Shown piece by piece: positions 11,967-22,919 of a stretch of DNA of 64,000 nt (position 1 is the stretch's first letter; every line of letters starts with the position of its first letter). The notes under the pieces are model-generated. The model was not told the DNA's origin, searched no databases, and was given only the letters and a program-made list of their open reading frames with translations. The position numbers were made by a program, and so were the translations under genes. The stretch spans positions 2,604,001-2,668,000 of the forward strand of contig JAJGBQ010000006.1 in assembly GCA_022457065.1 (NCBI GenBank), given 5' to 3'. The stretch is from Curvularia sp. ZM96 (Eukaryota > Ascomycota > Dothideomycetes > Pleosporales > Pleosporaceae).

Positions 11967-12911
11967 CTAACCCCATTCTGGAAATGGCGTGAAGGTATGC
12001 TTGTTTCCAAGGTATACTAGAGAACCTTGATATCTGTACAGTTCCAACCCAGGATAGAATTGCGAACCTGCAAGTGGGAACCATGTCATGTTGTCTATTA
12101 TTCTTCGAACCAAAAGAATGTTGATCTTTAGCCGCCGGAGAAGAACAAGCAGTTCTAGCCAAGATGTTAGGTACTGTCTGTCGTGGTCTTCATAGCAATG
12201 ATAATGGTGCTTCTCCAACGTCGTCTGGACCCCTTTTTCAATCATCTCGTCAATATGCTGGAGAAACAATTCGATGTCGGGTGTCTTTTGGATGTCTCCG
12301 GAGCACGTGAGGCAGTACTCGGCTATTTCATACAATATCCACAGGCGCGGTTTAAAAGGCGGGTAAAAGTATGCGAAGCCAGCGTCGCGGATGATGCCTG
12401 CCATGGTCCGCAAGCTATGATAGAAGTACGTGTTTTCGGGCGGTGATCGTGGATGCTGAGGCATGCATGTCCAGTCCACCCAGACATACGACCACGTTTG
12501 CGCCTCCAGTTCAGCTTGGTTAAGGCGTAATGTTTGCCCATCTGGATCAGGATTCTCCCTTTCGCGCCAGAAATGGCTGATGAAAAAGCAGTCTGTCCGC
12601 CGAACATAGCCTGGCGCGGCGGGCAAGAGAACATAATCGTCCAGGACCTCGCGGGACCACTTCTTGAAGCGGTTTTGCGACATGAAAGCACCTCGTCTCT
12701 GGAAGAACCAAAAAGTAAGGGACCTAGGACTCTCGGCAAGGAACTCATCTAAGGAGTGATATTCGCTTAACAGGACCTTATGGTGGTTTTTGGCGACGGA
12801 CTCCTCATCAGGTATGAGGTCATTCCAAGCGTCGATACTCCGACTCACAAGGGAAGACCATGCTAAATCTTGAGATGGCGTCACACGCGGGAGAGTCACT
12901 AATTCCGGCAT
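11967..12911 (-). CDS. TIR-like domain protein of unknown function
   Basis: Single exon, 314 aa, ATG at 12911. I do not recognise a named family. The central part (residues about 108-210) reads DCFFISHFWRE, then PDPDGQ, then WSYVWVDWTCMPQ, PRSPPE and an F-rich stretch. A buried beta strand ending in FISHxW, a spaced PDPxG and a second strand VWVDWxCxPQ are the pattern of TIR-like folds seen in several eukaryotic stand-alone proteins. This is a fold guess, not an enzyme assignment. The C-terminal third is Leu/Ile-rich (LVLLRRLKINILLVRRII) and ends TPFPEWG. A GTTAGT donor overlaps the stop, so an alternative 3' exon adding a few residues is possible. The gene sits in an AT-rich, gene-poor pocket. 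Confidence 0.6.
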   Translation of the reverse strand: MPELVTLPRVTPSQDLAWSSLVSRSIDAWNDLIPDEESVAKNHHKVLLSEYHSLDEFLAESPRSLTFWFFQRRGAFMSQNRFKKWSREVLDDYVLLPAAPGYVRRTDCFFISHFWRERENPDPDGQTLRLNQAELEAQTWSYVWVDWTCMPQHPRSPPENTYFYHSLRTMAGIIRDAGFAYFYPPFKPRLWILYEIAEYCLTCSGDIQKTPDIELFLQHIDEMIEKGVQTTLEKHHYHCYEDHDRQYLTSWLELLVLLRRLKINILLVRRIIDNMTWFPLAGSQFYPGLELYRYQGSLVYLGNKHTFTPFPEWG

Positions 12912-13495
12912 TGCGTACAGGTTGAAGTAATTCTCGACGTAAAGGTAGCGTAGGAGACTGGAATATGTTACTCAAGAGAGATGGGCAGTGTGTAAGCTAT
13001 CGGAGCAGACCGGTCAAGCTCTGACACATGTATTAGGCTGATTGGGCGAGGATTAGGCGCTGGAGCCTAGAAGGCTGGGGATGTTGCACAAAGATTCACG
13101 TGACGAAGAGCTTACATGAGCGACCCTCTTGTGAGAAAGGGCGCGAACTGTAGATACCGGAAGCCGATTCCGTAAGCGAGTGTGGAGAGGTCGTAGGTGG
13201 AGGCTCGTTCAAAATCTTTGCTGCTAAATAATAACTTTGCTTACTTTAATATTTACTAACCGTCGTACTTGAACTTGTAAGCTGTCGTTATCACTGTGAC
13301 GCTTACCTAGTAATAGATTTAATATGTAATTGACTTGTTTTTCTTTCAAGCAATGCATCTCCGAGGAATAAAAAATTGAATGACATACAAGTCGAGTCAA
13401 GTTCACGGGTTGGGTTTCTGCTTTCGATGTTGTAATCTATACGATCCATGACCCAAGTAGGACAGTACTTAACGTCATATTTTCATACAGTACCC
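12912..13495. other. Intergenic, upstream of TIR-like gene
   Basis: 584 bp between the TIR-like start and the 3' end of the phosphatase gene (both -). It is AT-rich from about 13210 to 13400 and has no supported coding frame. Confidence 0.5.
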
Positions 13496-15611
13496 TCACT
13501 TCTCAATCTCCACACCAGGCCCCACGTCCTTTATCCTGCCTTCCAACCGCGGCGCAATCGCCTTTGTCCAGTTGACCTGGAACTCACCGCCACCCAGCTC
13601 ATCGCACAGCTCCGGGTTGCCCTTGAGGCCAGCAACACGCCACCATTTACGCATCACGCGGCGGATCATGTCGACCTGGTGATCTGAAAACTGGATGGGC
13701 TTAGTGGTGTCGTTGTACATGGGCCCGTCGTCCTCGTCCTCGTCGGCATCTGGATCCGAGGTGTCGGATGCAGTGTCTGGTGTGGCGGATTGTTCTACGA
13801 CTCTGGAGATATTGGGGTGTTTGGGTGCAGTTGGAGAGACGGGAGAGGGATCGTGGAAGCCGTGACTGTGGTTTTGCTGCAGGTTGGTTTGGATGGAGTG
13901 GAATTTTGAGTGCATGGAATTGCCCCAGCGTTTCCATTTGCCGACGACCTTGAGCGACATGAAGTATTGGCGGAGGATGGTGGAGATGAGTACGCCGTTT
14001 TCTTCAGACACGAGTTCTTTGGCTACGCCGCCTTCTTCTTCGATGAGGAGGGATGTGTAGCCGTCTATTTATGAAGGTTAGTAACAAAGCTTCTTGCCGG
14101 TGTTTTCTTAGAACGTACCCTTTCCACGGCCCATGTATCCTCTTGTAGCCAGCACGTATTCCCTGGCTTCGTCCACCGGCTCACCCCCAATCATTACGTT
14201 CTTGACTCGTGAATGAGGCGGCTGCGAATAGTCTGCTTCAAAGACGATGTTTGATACTTGTGGAAAACGTCCTTCCAGGGCCGGATAGTTGCTGACACCA
14301 TTCTCCAACGCTTCTCGTATCGCTTTGCCAGTGACCTTGAGCACGACAACTGGATCTTCGAATGGAAAGCAGTTGACCAGGTCTCGCAGCTTCAGCACTC
14401 CAGGCGGGTAGATCTGGTCGCCACGGATGGTCCCGGCTGCCATGATGCAGCATTCGGCTGAGTAGTAATATCGCATGAGATCGCAGACAAAGTTGCCCAG
14501 GTTCGATTCCTTTGTTCGGACAGTGGTGAATCTGGCGTCAAGCGGCGCTGCAGTATATCCAATTGGCTTGTCCAATCGCTTTCTAATCTCACGTGTCTGC
14601 TCTTCAACCAGCGCCATGGCTTGCGGATCTTGAGGGATGCTGCCAACGACATCACGTCGCACAATCTTGAAGTCCCAGCCCTTGCCCTCTGGTTTCCGCC
14701 ACGCTTCGACATGCGAGAGCTGTTTAAAGTCTGTGCCAGACCTCAACACCTGTGTTCCGTTGATGAAGCTGTACGAGTAATAGTGGTCATGGCCACCAAG
14801 AATGATGTCAATCAGATCTCCACCGCACTGCTTCGCCAATTTGTTGTCGTTTGGCTCTCGCTGGTGGGATACGCAGACGATGATCTCGGCACCCTGCTCT
14901 CTCAATCCTGGAATGAGCTCCTTTGCAGTCTCAGACGCGCTCTTGTAAATGATGTCTGGCGGGAGGGCATTGATTGTGTCGAGCCACTCTCGTTCGGCAA
15001 GTCCGATGACACCTACTTTGATGCCATTGGACGCTGTAAGCATGACTGTCTTCTTCGCGTTTCCGAGCGGTACGCCGTCACCGAGAGCTGGGTCGTGGAC
15101 GTTTGCTAGAAGCCATGGGAAGTTGCATTTGGATGTGAGGTAGCGGTACTGCTTGACGCCAAAGTCGAGGTCGTGGTTCTGGTGGTGTCAGACTTGGCTC
15201 GATTCAGAGGAGATGGATTACATACACCAACACAAGATACGTCTGTTCCGATTGTGTTGAGCACAGGTACCATATGTCTACCTGGTGGTTTCGGTTAGTT
15301 GCCACTTCGTAACAAACCAAACCTCTCAGCTACTGACCTTTCGTGATGCTGCTTTCAATGCTGGGATTAAAGGCATCTCCCGAGAAGAACGTCAGCAGCT
15401 CTGGCTGGCCTTTGAACCTCTCATCGCTTCGGTAGTAATTGACCAGGGTCTGAAACCTTGCATAGCCTCCGACGGGTTCTCTTGAACCGGCCTCGACATG
15501 GTACACATCATTGTAGTGGAGGAAGCGAAGGTCTGGAGGGGCATTTGGGACCCCGCCTTGAGGCTCGCAGATGAGCTGCTCCTCGGCCGAAGGGGTTTCT
15601 GATGGAGCCAT
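13496..15611 (-). CDS. 5'-nucleotidase/UshA-type metallophosphatase
   Basis: Four exons: 15611-15338, 15281-15226, 15178-14119 and 14064-13496, with introns of 47-56 bp, giving 652 aa. Calcineurin-like metal-binding motifs appear in order: LHYNDVYHVE near residue 32, FFSGDAF, CVGNHDLDFG, VSHQ and GGHDHYYS. A 5'-nucleotidase C-terminal domain follows (ESNLGNFVCDLMRYYY, GTIRGDQIYPPGVLKLRDL, PFEDPVVVLKVTGKAI). Enzymes of this family remove phosphate from 5' nucleotides or 2',3'-cyclic nucleotides. No signal peptide is present, so unlike bacterial UshA it is probably intracellular. An acidic linker (DPDADEDEDDG) and a roughly 200-residue C-terminal extension lie beyond the standard domain. Substrate is not determined. 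Confidence 0.88.
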
Positions 15612-16269
15612 TTTGAAGTCTAGAATACCGTTTGAAGAAGAGCAGAAACAAAAGCCGGCAGTTCCTGGAATTGAGACGGTTCGAACCGCCTCGAGCGGTG
15701 AAGATGTACTGCATCGTTGCTGCTGGTTAGCGCCTCAGGGTCCAGCGTGGATTGAGCTGTAATGCATGGCAGACTGGACGGCGGCCAATGAAGGGCGAGC
15801 GATTTCTCGTCAGCAGTGGATCTCCAGGGGCAGTGCTGGGATCTAGTACGCGTCAGACCACGTCCAGCTTGGTACCGTAGCACACGACATCTCAACACTG
15901 TACTCTTCAGCTGGCTAATGTATCATTATTCGCTATCAGGTATGCCGTACAAAGACACTATAGAGATGCGCCATATGCAATAGTAGTGATGGCGAGCGAG
16001 AGAAGCCCGCTTTTCGATGCCGAATCCAACGATGCAAAACGCCTGGATATCGCATGTCCAGGCACCGTGGCACCAGCCTGTGTACAGAAAACGCCGCCGC
16101 CAAAACCCACACAAAGAATCAAAGAAAAATCAGACCCGACTGGAAGCCCTCACAGGGCATTCCAGCCATCCCAGAGATTTAACCTAGCCTTGCCCTTTCC
16201 CTTCGGGCCTTGCCTAGACCCAGCTGTCGCCGGACCCGTCCCAGAACGCCTTGAACTCCTTCCTAATTC
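15612..16269. promoter_or_regulatory. Intergenic, phosphatase promoter and ING-gene 3' region
   Basis: 658 bp between two - genes. The half near 15612 should hold the phosphatase promoter. A 12-bp palindrome CGGTTCGAACCG lies at 15677-15688; I see no flanking tRNA. No coding frame is supported. Confidence 0.45.
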
Positions 16270-18403
16270 CTATTGTCTACTACTGCCCGGACGACCCCCC
16301 TTGGCCTTTGCTTTGGCGTGTGCTTCCTTGCACTCGTCACTGCAGAACCATTTGGCCCGGCCTGTCGGTGGCTTCTCAAGGTGCACGCACGCAAGATGGA
16401 ACCATTCGCGGGGGCAGTCGTCGTTGTCACAGGCAATCATGTTGCCATACGAAACCTCGTTGCAGTAACAGTATCTGGGTTCGTCGCCGTCTTCCTCGGA
16501 CTCCACCTCGGCTTCAACTTCAGGCTCGGCTTCTTGGTAGTCTTGTTCTTGGGCAACAGAGCTTGCTGCCGACGATGTAGAATTCGACTTCGCCTGGGAT
16601 GTGGGTTTCATCGCTGGAGAAGCATTTCCAGCGTTGGCGTTTTGTTGTGTGTTCTTCTTCTGGCCGCGTTTCGACACAGTGCCTGTGGTCGTACTGTTGT
16701 TCTCTGATGATGTGTTGGAATTGGCAGCGTTCACGTTCCGGCTGCTGCGGCTTCGAGACATTGCTACCTCAGGGAATGCACCAACAACAGGCGTTGAAGT
16801 CTTTGAAGTTCGACCAGGTCGGCCTGAGGCTGGCGCCGGTGCTGGAGCGTCGACCTCCATGCTCTCTGGCTCTGGTTGTCCCACGTCTTCCACCTTCATA
16901 TTCGATGTTTCGAACGACGGCTGTGCATCCGCTGGTTCCTTAGGAGTTGATGCTCCCTTTGCTGAGGCATTGTCCCGCGGAACACCGCCAGCCGGTTCGC
17001 TTTCGGTAACCACGTTGCTGCTTGCAGCTTGTTGAACAGAGTGTGAAGAGGATGGTCGACGTCCAGCTGGGGTATCCTGATCCTTGGCTGATGTAACAGA
17101 CGTGGCCGTTGAGTTCTTCCGTGCCCGTGCTGACAAGGGACGATCGGCTGCGCCGGCAGTGGCTTTGTTGATGGCGAAGTTGGCGGCGAGGGGCGACGCA
17201 GCCATTGGGGGCGAGTATGGTGGTACCAGGTTCTTGCGCTGCGTGGGCGCGGGGGCTGCTCGTGGCTTGCGTTTCGCTGCACTGCTCTCTGGAACCGGTG
17301 TGCCTCGTGGGCTTGATCCACCCCGTGCTCCGTTGCTGGCAACTTTCAGGGCACTGCTGGATCGCTCCATTGGAGGGGCAGCCGGTGCCGCTGCAGCAAG
17401 GGCCTTTTCGGTCTTCTTTCGTTTCCCATTGGACCCTGCACCGTTGCTCGATATACCCAGGCCAATGCCCCTATTTTCAGGCGCTGCCGCTGCCGCCTCT
17501 GCAGGCATAGGCTTCCTCTTCTGGGGTTTCTTCGCCGGCCGATCGTCGAAGTCAGAATCAACCTGCTGGTGCCGATTGCGTTTATTCGCGTGCATCGCCT
17601 CGCGCCGGGCCTCGCTTTTGGCAGCGATAGAGTCGACGTCATGCACGTGTTGGGCAGCCGCCGCGAGGTTGTTTGCCGCTGCCACCTCACGCCGCTGGCG
17701 CTCATGAGATTGGCCTCCCTTCTTCTTTTCCTCCTTGTCCGCGTAAGCCCAGTGCGAAAGGCTGCCGTACCGCGCTTCGTCGCTAATCTCGCCATCGAGC
17801 TGCGAGTATGAGTGGTGCATCCGCATAAGGCCTTTGTCTTTAGTAGACTTCGCGCCTTGAAGCACCACCAGCTTCTCGTCAAGCGTGGGGAGCATGTTTG
17901 CGATCAGCATGCGCAAGCGAAAGAAGAGCTGGCGTTTCCGTATCGCTGCCTGCTCATCTGGGGAGAGATTCTCGGGATTCTGGAGCAGCTATGAGTGGTG
18001 AGTTTCTGCCGTGGCTCCATGCGATTTCAGGACTTACGCTGGCACCGTTCTCTGCTCCGACCGCGTAATGCTCTGCAGCTGCCGCTTGAGCCTTTGTGGT
18101 GACGGGCTGTTGGGCAATCTCGTCCAGCAACTCCTTGAGCATGTGTTCCGGGTCGTGTAGCTTAGCCTCGACTTCCTTGAACATGGAGAAGTGCTTGATG
18201 ATTTCCTTAGGGAACGCATCGACGGCGCCGGTAAAGTGGGTGAGCGCTGGCAGGAAGCCGGGCGCGCTGCTGGAGGCTTCGGGCGTCTGCTCCATTCCAC
18301 TCGCAGCAAGTCGTCCGGCAAAAGTGCGCGCATAGTAGTTTGTAGGCCGAACCGTAGCCCGGCCCTGTCTCGTAGACGTTCGTGTGCCTGTCGTGGGGGG
18401 CAT
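16270..18403 (-). CDS. ING-family PHD-finger protein (Pho23/Yng-like)
   Basis: Two exons (18403-18038 and 17988-16270), 49-bp intron, 694 aa. The N-terminal ING helix region spans both exons: FTGAVDAFPKEIIKHFSMFKEVEAKLHD, given in parts as FTGAVDAFPKEI and HFSMFKEVEAKL, then RLRMLIANMLPTLDEKL. A long disordered basic middle with KKPQKRK and many Ala/Ser/Pro repeats follows. The C-terminal PHD finger is complete: CYCNEVSYGNMIACDNDDC, then WFHLACV and WFCSDEC. ING PHD fingers bind H3K4me3 and recruit acetyltransferase or deacetylase complexes (NuA3, NuA4, Rpd3L). The long middle region and motif spelling favour a Pho23-type Rpd3L subunit, but Yng1/Yng2 types are not excluded. The first ATG in frame is at 18403; the frame above has no ATG. 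Confidence 0.88.
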
Positions 18404-20000
18404 TGTGGCTGTAGGAGCGCTTGGTCGGATGGATGGCGTGCAGAGAGGCCGCAAACGCGCTCAGCCGAGAACAGGGTGGGATGGATGTGTTGGAGTGATA
18501 GAAATGACGTATGAGCGCATCTCAAGTCGTGCGAAAGAGGCTGCTGGCGTATCCAGCGATTTGCTTGTTGTCGCAGCAGAGAGGGATGGATTGCCCAGGA
18601 GCTCCTCACTACCCGTCGACAAGCGCGAAAAGACGCCAAGGCTGTTGACGGAATTGAGCCTCCTCGCGCACGTGTTCCGTTATCGGCACTAGCGCCTCCG
18701 ATAGGTGACTAAGCCAATCCGACCTCGAGTTCCTCACTTTCCTTATTTACATCTCGTGTGTGTCTGGTCTAGGACAGATATTGTTTACGTCGACTTCTCC
18801 ATGTGGTTGATCTGATTCTGGTCCCTAACTCTTATGAGCTCTGGCATATATGTCCTCGGCCATGTTCCTCTATCTAGAAAACTCCTTTTGGAAGAGTACG
18901 GTCCGACGTCACTCAAGATTACCTACTCTGCCGAATATCGGTTCATTGGATTAAAGAACAGTCATGATACTGGACACACACATTGTTCCTCGCGCGAATT
19001 CTTTAGCAACGCCCGTATCGACCTCTGGATGCTGCTTGCCTCCAAGAAAGTTGACCTCAAACGGTCAAGCAGCGCGAGGCGCGGGCATTCAGATCTGCTC
19101 TTCAAAACACCGCGTATTCACGGAGACCACTTGAACAGTTTTACTTTTCAGCCTAGATTCAGGTGTTTGACTGTACCTTTATGATGGCAACTTGGCAACT
19201 GATTTGGTTTGTTTGTCTCACGTATGTGATGTCTTTCCAATCGGTCATTTCTATCAAGTCAGACATTTCTCAACATGATACGCCCAGATTCGTCGTACTA
19301 TTCACAGTTCTGCCCCTGCATTTGCTCGTTTTTGGCCAGTCCTGAAATGATGTCACTCGTATCTAGGCACTGTCGATATGGCTGGGACATTCCACACTGC
19401 TTCTATTTAACATATGTTGTCTTTATTGAGTCCTGCGTAGAACTGCCATAGCCTATCATGTGCGATATCTGTACTGGCTTCAGGTATTTCAGTTTATTCA
19501 ATCGTTCTACCATGAGAGCGTTGGTCGAGGCAGGCCACGCGTGGGTTTATCGTTGGTTCGAAGGCTCATGCAACTGCAAACGCTCCCTTTGGCAGTCATC
19601 TGGAACGCCTTAGTGTCTCGAGGGCTTGCAATCGCAGCTCCAGCCGTCAAGTAGACGATTGTTTGACCAGCTGGTTTAGTCTTGCGTCACATTGTACTCG
19701 GTGACTGTGAATGGTCTGCGCGCATGGTCGATTCACTTCCCCACTTTGGTGAGAGTGACCTTGTCAAGCCTTAGGTCAAACGGCCGCGCTCACATCACAC
19801 GAGACTCACATTCACCTCTTGGTAGGCTGCCGTGAGGGCACCGCTACCTGCTTTCGACTACTTTAAAAAGCTCACACGCTCACGTCCTTCGAGACTTTCT
19901 CTGCAACTCAACTGCTTTCAACGCCTGCTTGTCAGACTCCAACACTCGTCACATTTTGTCCATACAACCCTACCTCCTTTTCAACCTTCTTTTCAATAAT
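18404..20000. promoter_or_regulatory. Divergent 1.6-kb intergenic region
   Basis: It separates the ING gene (-) from the Cys/His protein gene (+). It holds an ATG-initiated 116-codon frame at 18834-19184 (+) that has no recognisable motif and no supporting context. The last 150 bp are CT-rich with a TTTAAAAAG box near 19862, about 140 bp before the ATG at 20001, which could act as a TATA element. Confidence 0.4.
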
Positions 20001-21038
20001 ATGCCTGTCAAATCTCAGCCAGTCGTCTCCGAGGCAGCTGCAGTTACCCAAGCCGACAGAATCCACAAGGTGATGAGTCTGTCCAACGTTCTCATTGAGC
20101 CGACCACTGCTCTTGATGACGACGATATGCCTACGATGGACACACCATCCGCTCCTTCTTGTTCTGTCAAGGACGAGTACTCTTCGTACGTTGGGACGCC
20201 GGACACGGCCATGACCGAGACCGTAAGTATTTCATCTCTGAACCCCTGCACCCAACCTTCTTCTACACAACCATCACCACCACCACTGCACGCACTTTGA
20301 GTTATATCTGGGATGGGCACTGAACCGGCTTTGTTCCAACAGGAAGAGCTTGATGTCTCCCCTGACGACACTGTCGACGACGATGTTCCTGACGAGAATC
20401 GGGAGTTCATCTGTCGCAATGACGAGCACACCCGCTGCCACACGGGACAGTACACCAAGGACCTCTCCCGTAAGGTTATTTCCGACCACTTTGGTCGCAA
20501 CAAGGCCTGTACCCGCGACATCACCGAGTGGCCACTTTTCTGCCGAAAACACTACCAGCGCGCAACGTACAGCAAGGAAAAGTGGCAAATCCGCAAGATC
20601 CAGCTCATCCTGCGCCAGTTTGACACGATCGAAAACCAGTTTCCCGGAACAACTTACGATGTGACTTTGAAGAAGTCGGAGGAAAACCGCCTGAACCAGT
20701 ACTCACGTCACATCGCATCCGGCCTCACCAGCGCTGCTGCCCGGAAGCGCGTCGCTCCGGTTAAGGGTAAACATTTCGAGGCTCCGATTGATGTCCTCCG
20801 AGAGCTGGACCAGTGGCTCGGCAAGGGCAAGGCTTATAGCGAAGTCAAGGAGATCGTCGACGTCATCCTCCAGATGCTTGAGGGCAAGGAGTGCGAACAA
20901 GTTCCGGCGATCGAGTTCCTTCCGCAGCTCCCTGGCAAGGTTGCGCCGTCCAAGAAGGCACCAGTGAAGGGTCGCACGACCACGGCTGGACGTGTCTCCA
21001 AGAAGGGCGGTGTCAAGAAGACGGGTAAGAAGGCTTAG
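20001..21038 (+). CDS. Conserved fungal Cys/His-motif protein, Lys-rich tail
   Basis: Two exons (20001-20222 and 20343-21038) with a 120-bp intron, 305 aa. I do not know its function. The distinctive block, about residues 95-155, reads FICRNDEHTRCHTGQYTKDL, HFGRNKACTRDITEWPLFCRKHYQRATY (shown here in two parts, HFGRNKACTRDI and WPLFCRKHYQR). Spaced Cys and His residues (C, C, H, C, C, H) suggest a small metal-binding fold. A helical region with LDQWLGKGKAY follows. The C-terminus is rich in Lys, Gly and Thr (GKVAPSKKAPVKGR...KKTGKKA), which would suit nucleic-acid binding. Proteins of this kind have been labelled ORP1-like in some fungal genomes; I am not certain of that label. The intron acceptor is TTCCAACAG. 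Confidence 0.75.
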
Positions 21039-21603
21039 TTGACGCTATCTTGCCTACATGGACGCACGATGTCTGGTAGTTTCCACGGCGTGTTTCTTAG
21101 AGGGGAGTAATGGTTTTTCTCATGCTTGCTTTGGAGTTACGGAAGAGATATACCAGGTGCGGTGGTGGGGTTGGCGTATGGCATGTACAGTACAGGCATA
21201 AGCCGGGTTCACTCCATCGACATGGACCATCATATGAACTAGGATCTATACATCTTGGTGGCCGGAATAGAAGACAGTAAATATCATACGCTGTTTCTCT
21301 CATAATAGATCGAGACCCCCTTTGCTAACGTGGCTACTTGACTGATTGAGTGAGGAGTACGGCTAAGATTGTTTGCGGTGAAGTGATTGAACAGTGTGCT
21401 CCCACCTCACGATACTCATCCTCACCGATGTCCACCCCCACCGCTCTGCCACGAGGCTGGTGTCGTGGCGCAAGCAGGTCTCTTCTTCCATCCTTTTCTA
21501 CTGACAGCTCTAGCACTACCCCGATCCTTTCTACTCGCCGCATCAGCGCTGCCATCTTTTTTGGCTCTCACGACGCCCTAAGTATCTACACCGTTTTAAA
21601 ACA
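21039..21603. other. Intergenic, tandem + genes
   Basis: 565 bp holding the 3' UTR of the preceding gene and the promoter of the next. No coding frame is supported. Confidence 0.5.
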
Positions 21604-22413
21604 ATGTCATACAACTTATCAACTCTTTGCAGATACAACATGCTTCCAATGCAGCCGTACAAAGGTCCCTTTAGTTTCGTAACAAGCGAACTACACAGCA
21701 ACGTCAAGGCCATTCTGCCCGACTACGACGAGCACGATCCGAAGACATGGCCATACGTGACTATGGCGGCTGTCGAAAAGTACGGCAAATACTGGGGCTA
21801 CCTAGACCTTCCGGTGGGCATTGCCTACGAGCGATCAGTCATGAAGCGATACGAATCCATGTACTCGGCCGCAGACCGCAAGCATATCGCTTCTGTCAGC
21901 GGCTCGTTTCACAAGAGATATCCATGCAACTACGACCAGTACGACAAGCCCAAAAGCCGGGTCGGTATGTCTGACGTGGAATATCAGGTCTACATGGCGA
22001 CTGCTGCTAAAGGCACTCCGGCAAATACACCTTCGTCCAAACTGCGCCGTCCTCAGCGGAAGACGACACCCGAAACCAAGCAGATCAAGTTCCATAATGC
22101 CAGGCGGTGCGCAAACAAGAAGTGCTCAGAGACTAGGCGCGAAGCAGCCAGACTGCGAAGCGAGCTCTTTGACAGGGAAAGCCAGCTATTCAGCTCGCAG
22201 CAGCACGTCCGGGAGTTTGAGACGAGTGAAAGATACAGAAGGAGTTCGACGATTCAGATGGAGTGTGAGCTTGAGAGGCAGACACAACGCGCAGAGGCAG
22301 CGGAAATGGAATGCCGGCTTCGTAAGGAGAGTAACATCAGGCTGACAATGCGAGTGAGGGAGTTGGAGAAGAGGGTTCTTCACGGACAAGTTAGAAGTAC
22401 TGCAGCCAATTGA
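21604..22413 (+). CDS. Orphan protein with C-terminal coiled coil
   Basis: Single exon, 269 aa. I recognise no family. The N-terminal half is aromatic-rich (YNMLPMQPYKGPFSF, VEKYGKYWGYLDLP, YQVYMA) and ordered-looking. A basic linker (KLRRPQRKTTPETKQIKF) leads to a CANKKC pair. The C-terminal 110 residues are a charged coiled coil rich in Arg and Glu (ETRREAARLRSELFDRESQLF, ECELERQTQRAEAAEMECRLR in part). A second ATG at residue 13 (MLPMQPY) is an alternative start. Codon use resembles its neighbours, so I consider the gene real, probably restricted to related fungi. Confidence 0.6.
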   Translation: MSYNLSTLCRYNMLPMQPYKGPFSFVTSELHSNVKAILPDYDEHDPKTWPYVTMAAVEKYGKYWGYLDLPVGIAYERSVMKRYESMYSAADRKHIASVSGSFHKRYPCNYDQYDKPKSRVGMSDVEYQVYMATAAKGTPANTPSSKLRRPQRKTTPETKQIKFHNARRCANKKCSETRREAARLRSELFDRESQLFSSQQHVREFETSERYRRSSTIQMECELERQTQRAEAAEMECRLRKESNIRLTMRVRELEKRVLHGQVRSTAAN

Positions 22414-22919
22414 AGGCTGACGAGCTGAGAGAAGGGGGTCGAATTGAATCCTGATGATAACTTGGTGGAAGAATATAGATGTAGAGGTTCAGGTTTTCCA
22501 GTCCAGACTGATATCGAAGATAAAGCTGCAAGCATAGTATTCACAATAGGGAGCGTAGTGTAGTCCAGATGCCGCGGAGTTGGCGCAGATCAATCTCGGC
22601 AGCGCTAGGCCATTTACAGCATCACAGCACTCTCCCCCGCTCTTTGCGTCATTGTCAGGTCTCGCCATTTGTGGTTATAAATGCTGCGGGCAGATAAGAA
22701 CAGAAAAGGCTAGCGACTGATCGTTGGATACCGTCTATTGCGAAACGAGACGCTTGTCGAGCCCACGCCCTGCAGCTTCATTCGGATTATGCTTGCCAAT
22801 TGACTCAAATATAAAACTCGGCTCCACACAACACTGCATCTTTCGAAGATACGCAATATTTTTCCTACTTCATAAGATTCCTTGCAATCACAGTGTCGAG
22901 TCGCAACGACACCACTAAA
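22414..22919. other. Intergenic, promoter of MOSC gene
   Basis: 506 bp between two + genes, with no supported coding sequence. Confidence 0.5.

Noticed and set aside
15677..15688. CGGTTCGAACCG, resembling a tRNA B box in both orientations
   Set aside because: No matching A box, acceptor stem or cloverleaf can be folded around it on either strand.
18834..19184. ATG-initiated 116-codon + frame in the ING/Cys-His intergenic region
   Set aside because: No motif, no splice or promoter support, and length within chance for this base composition.
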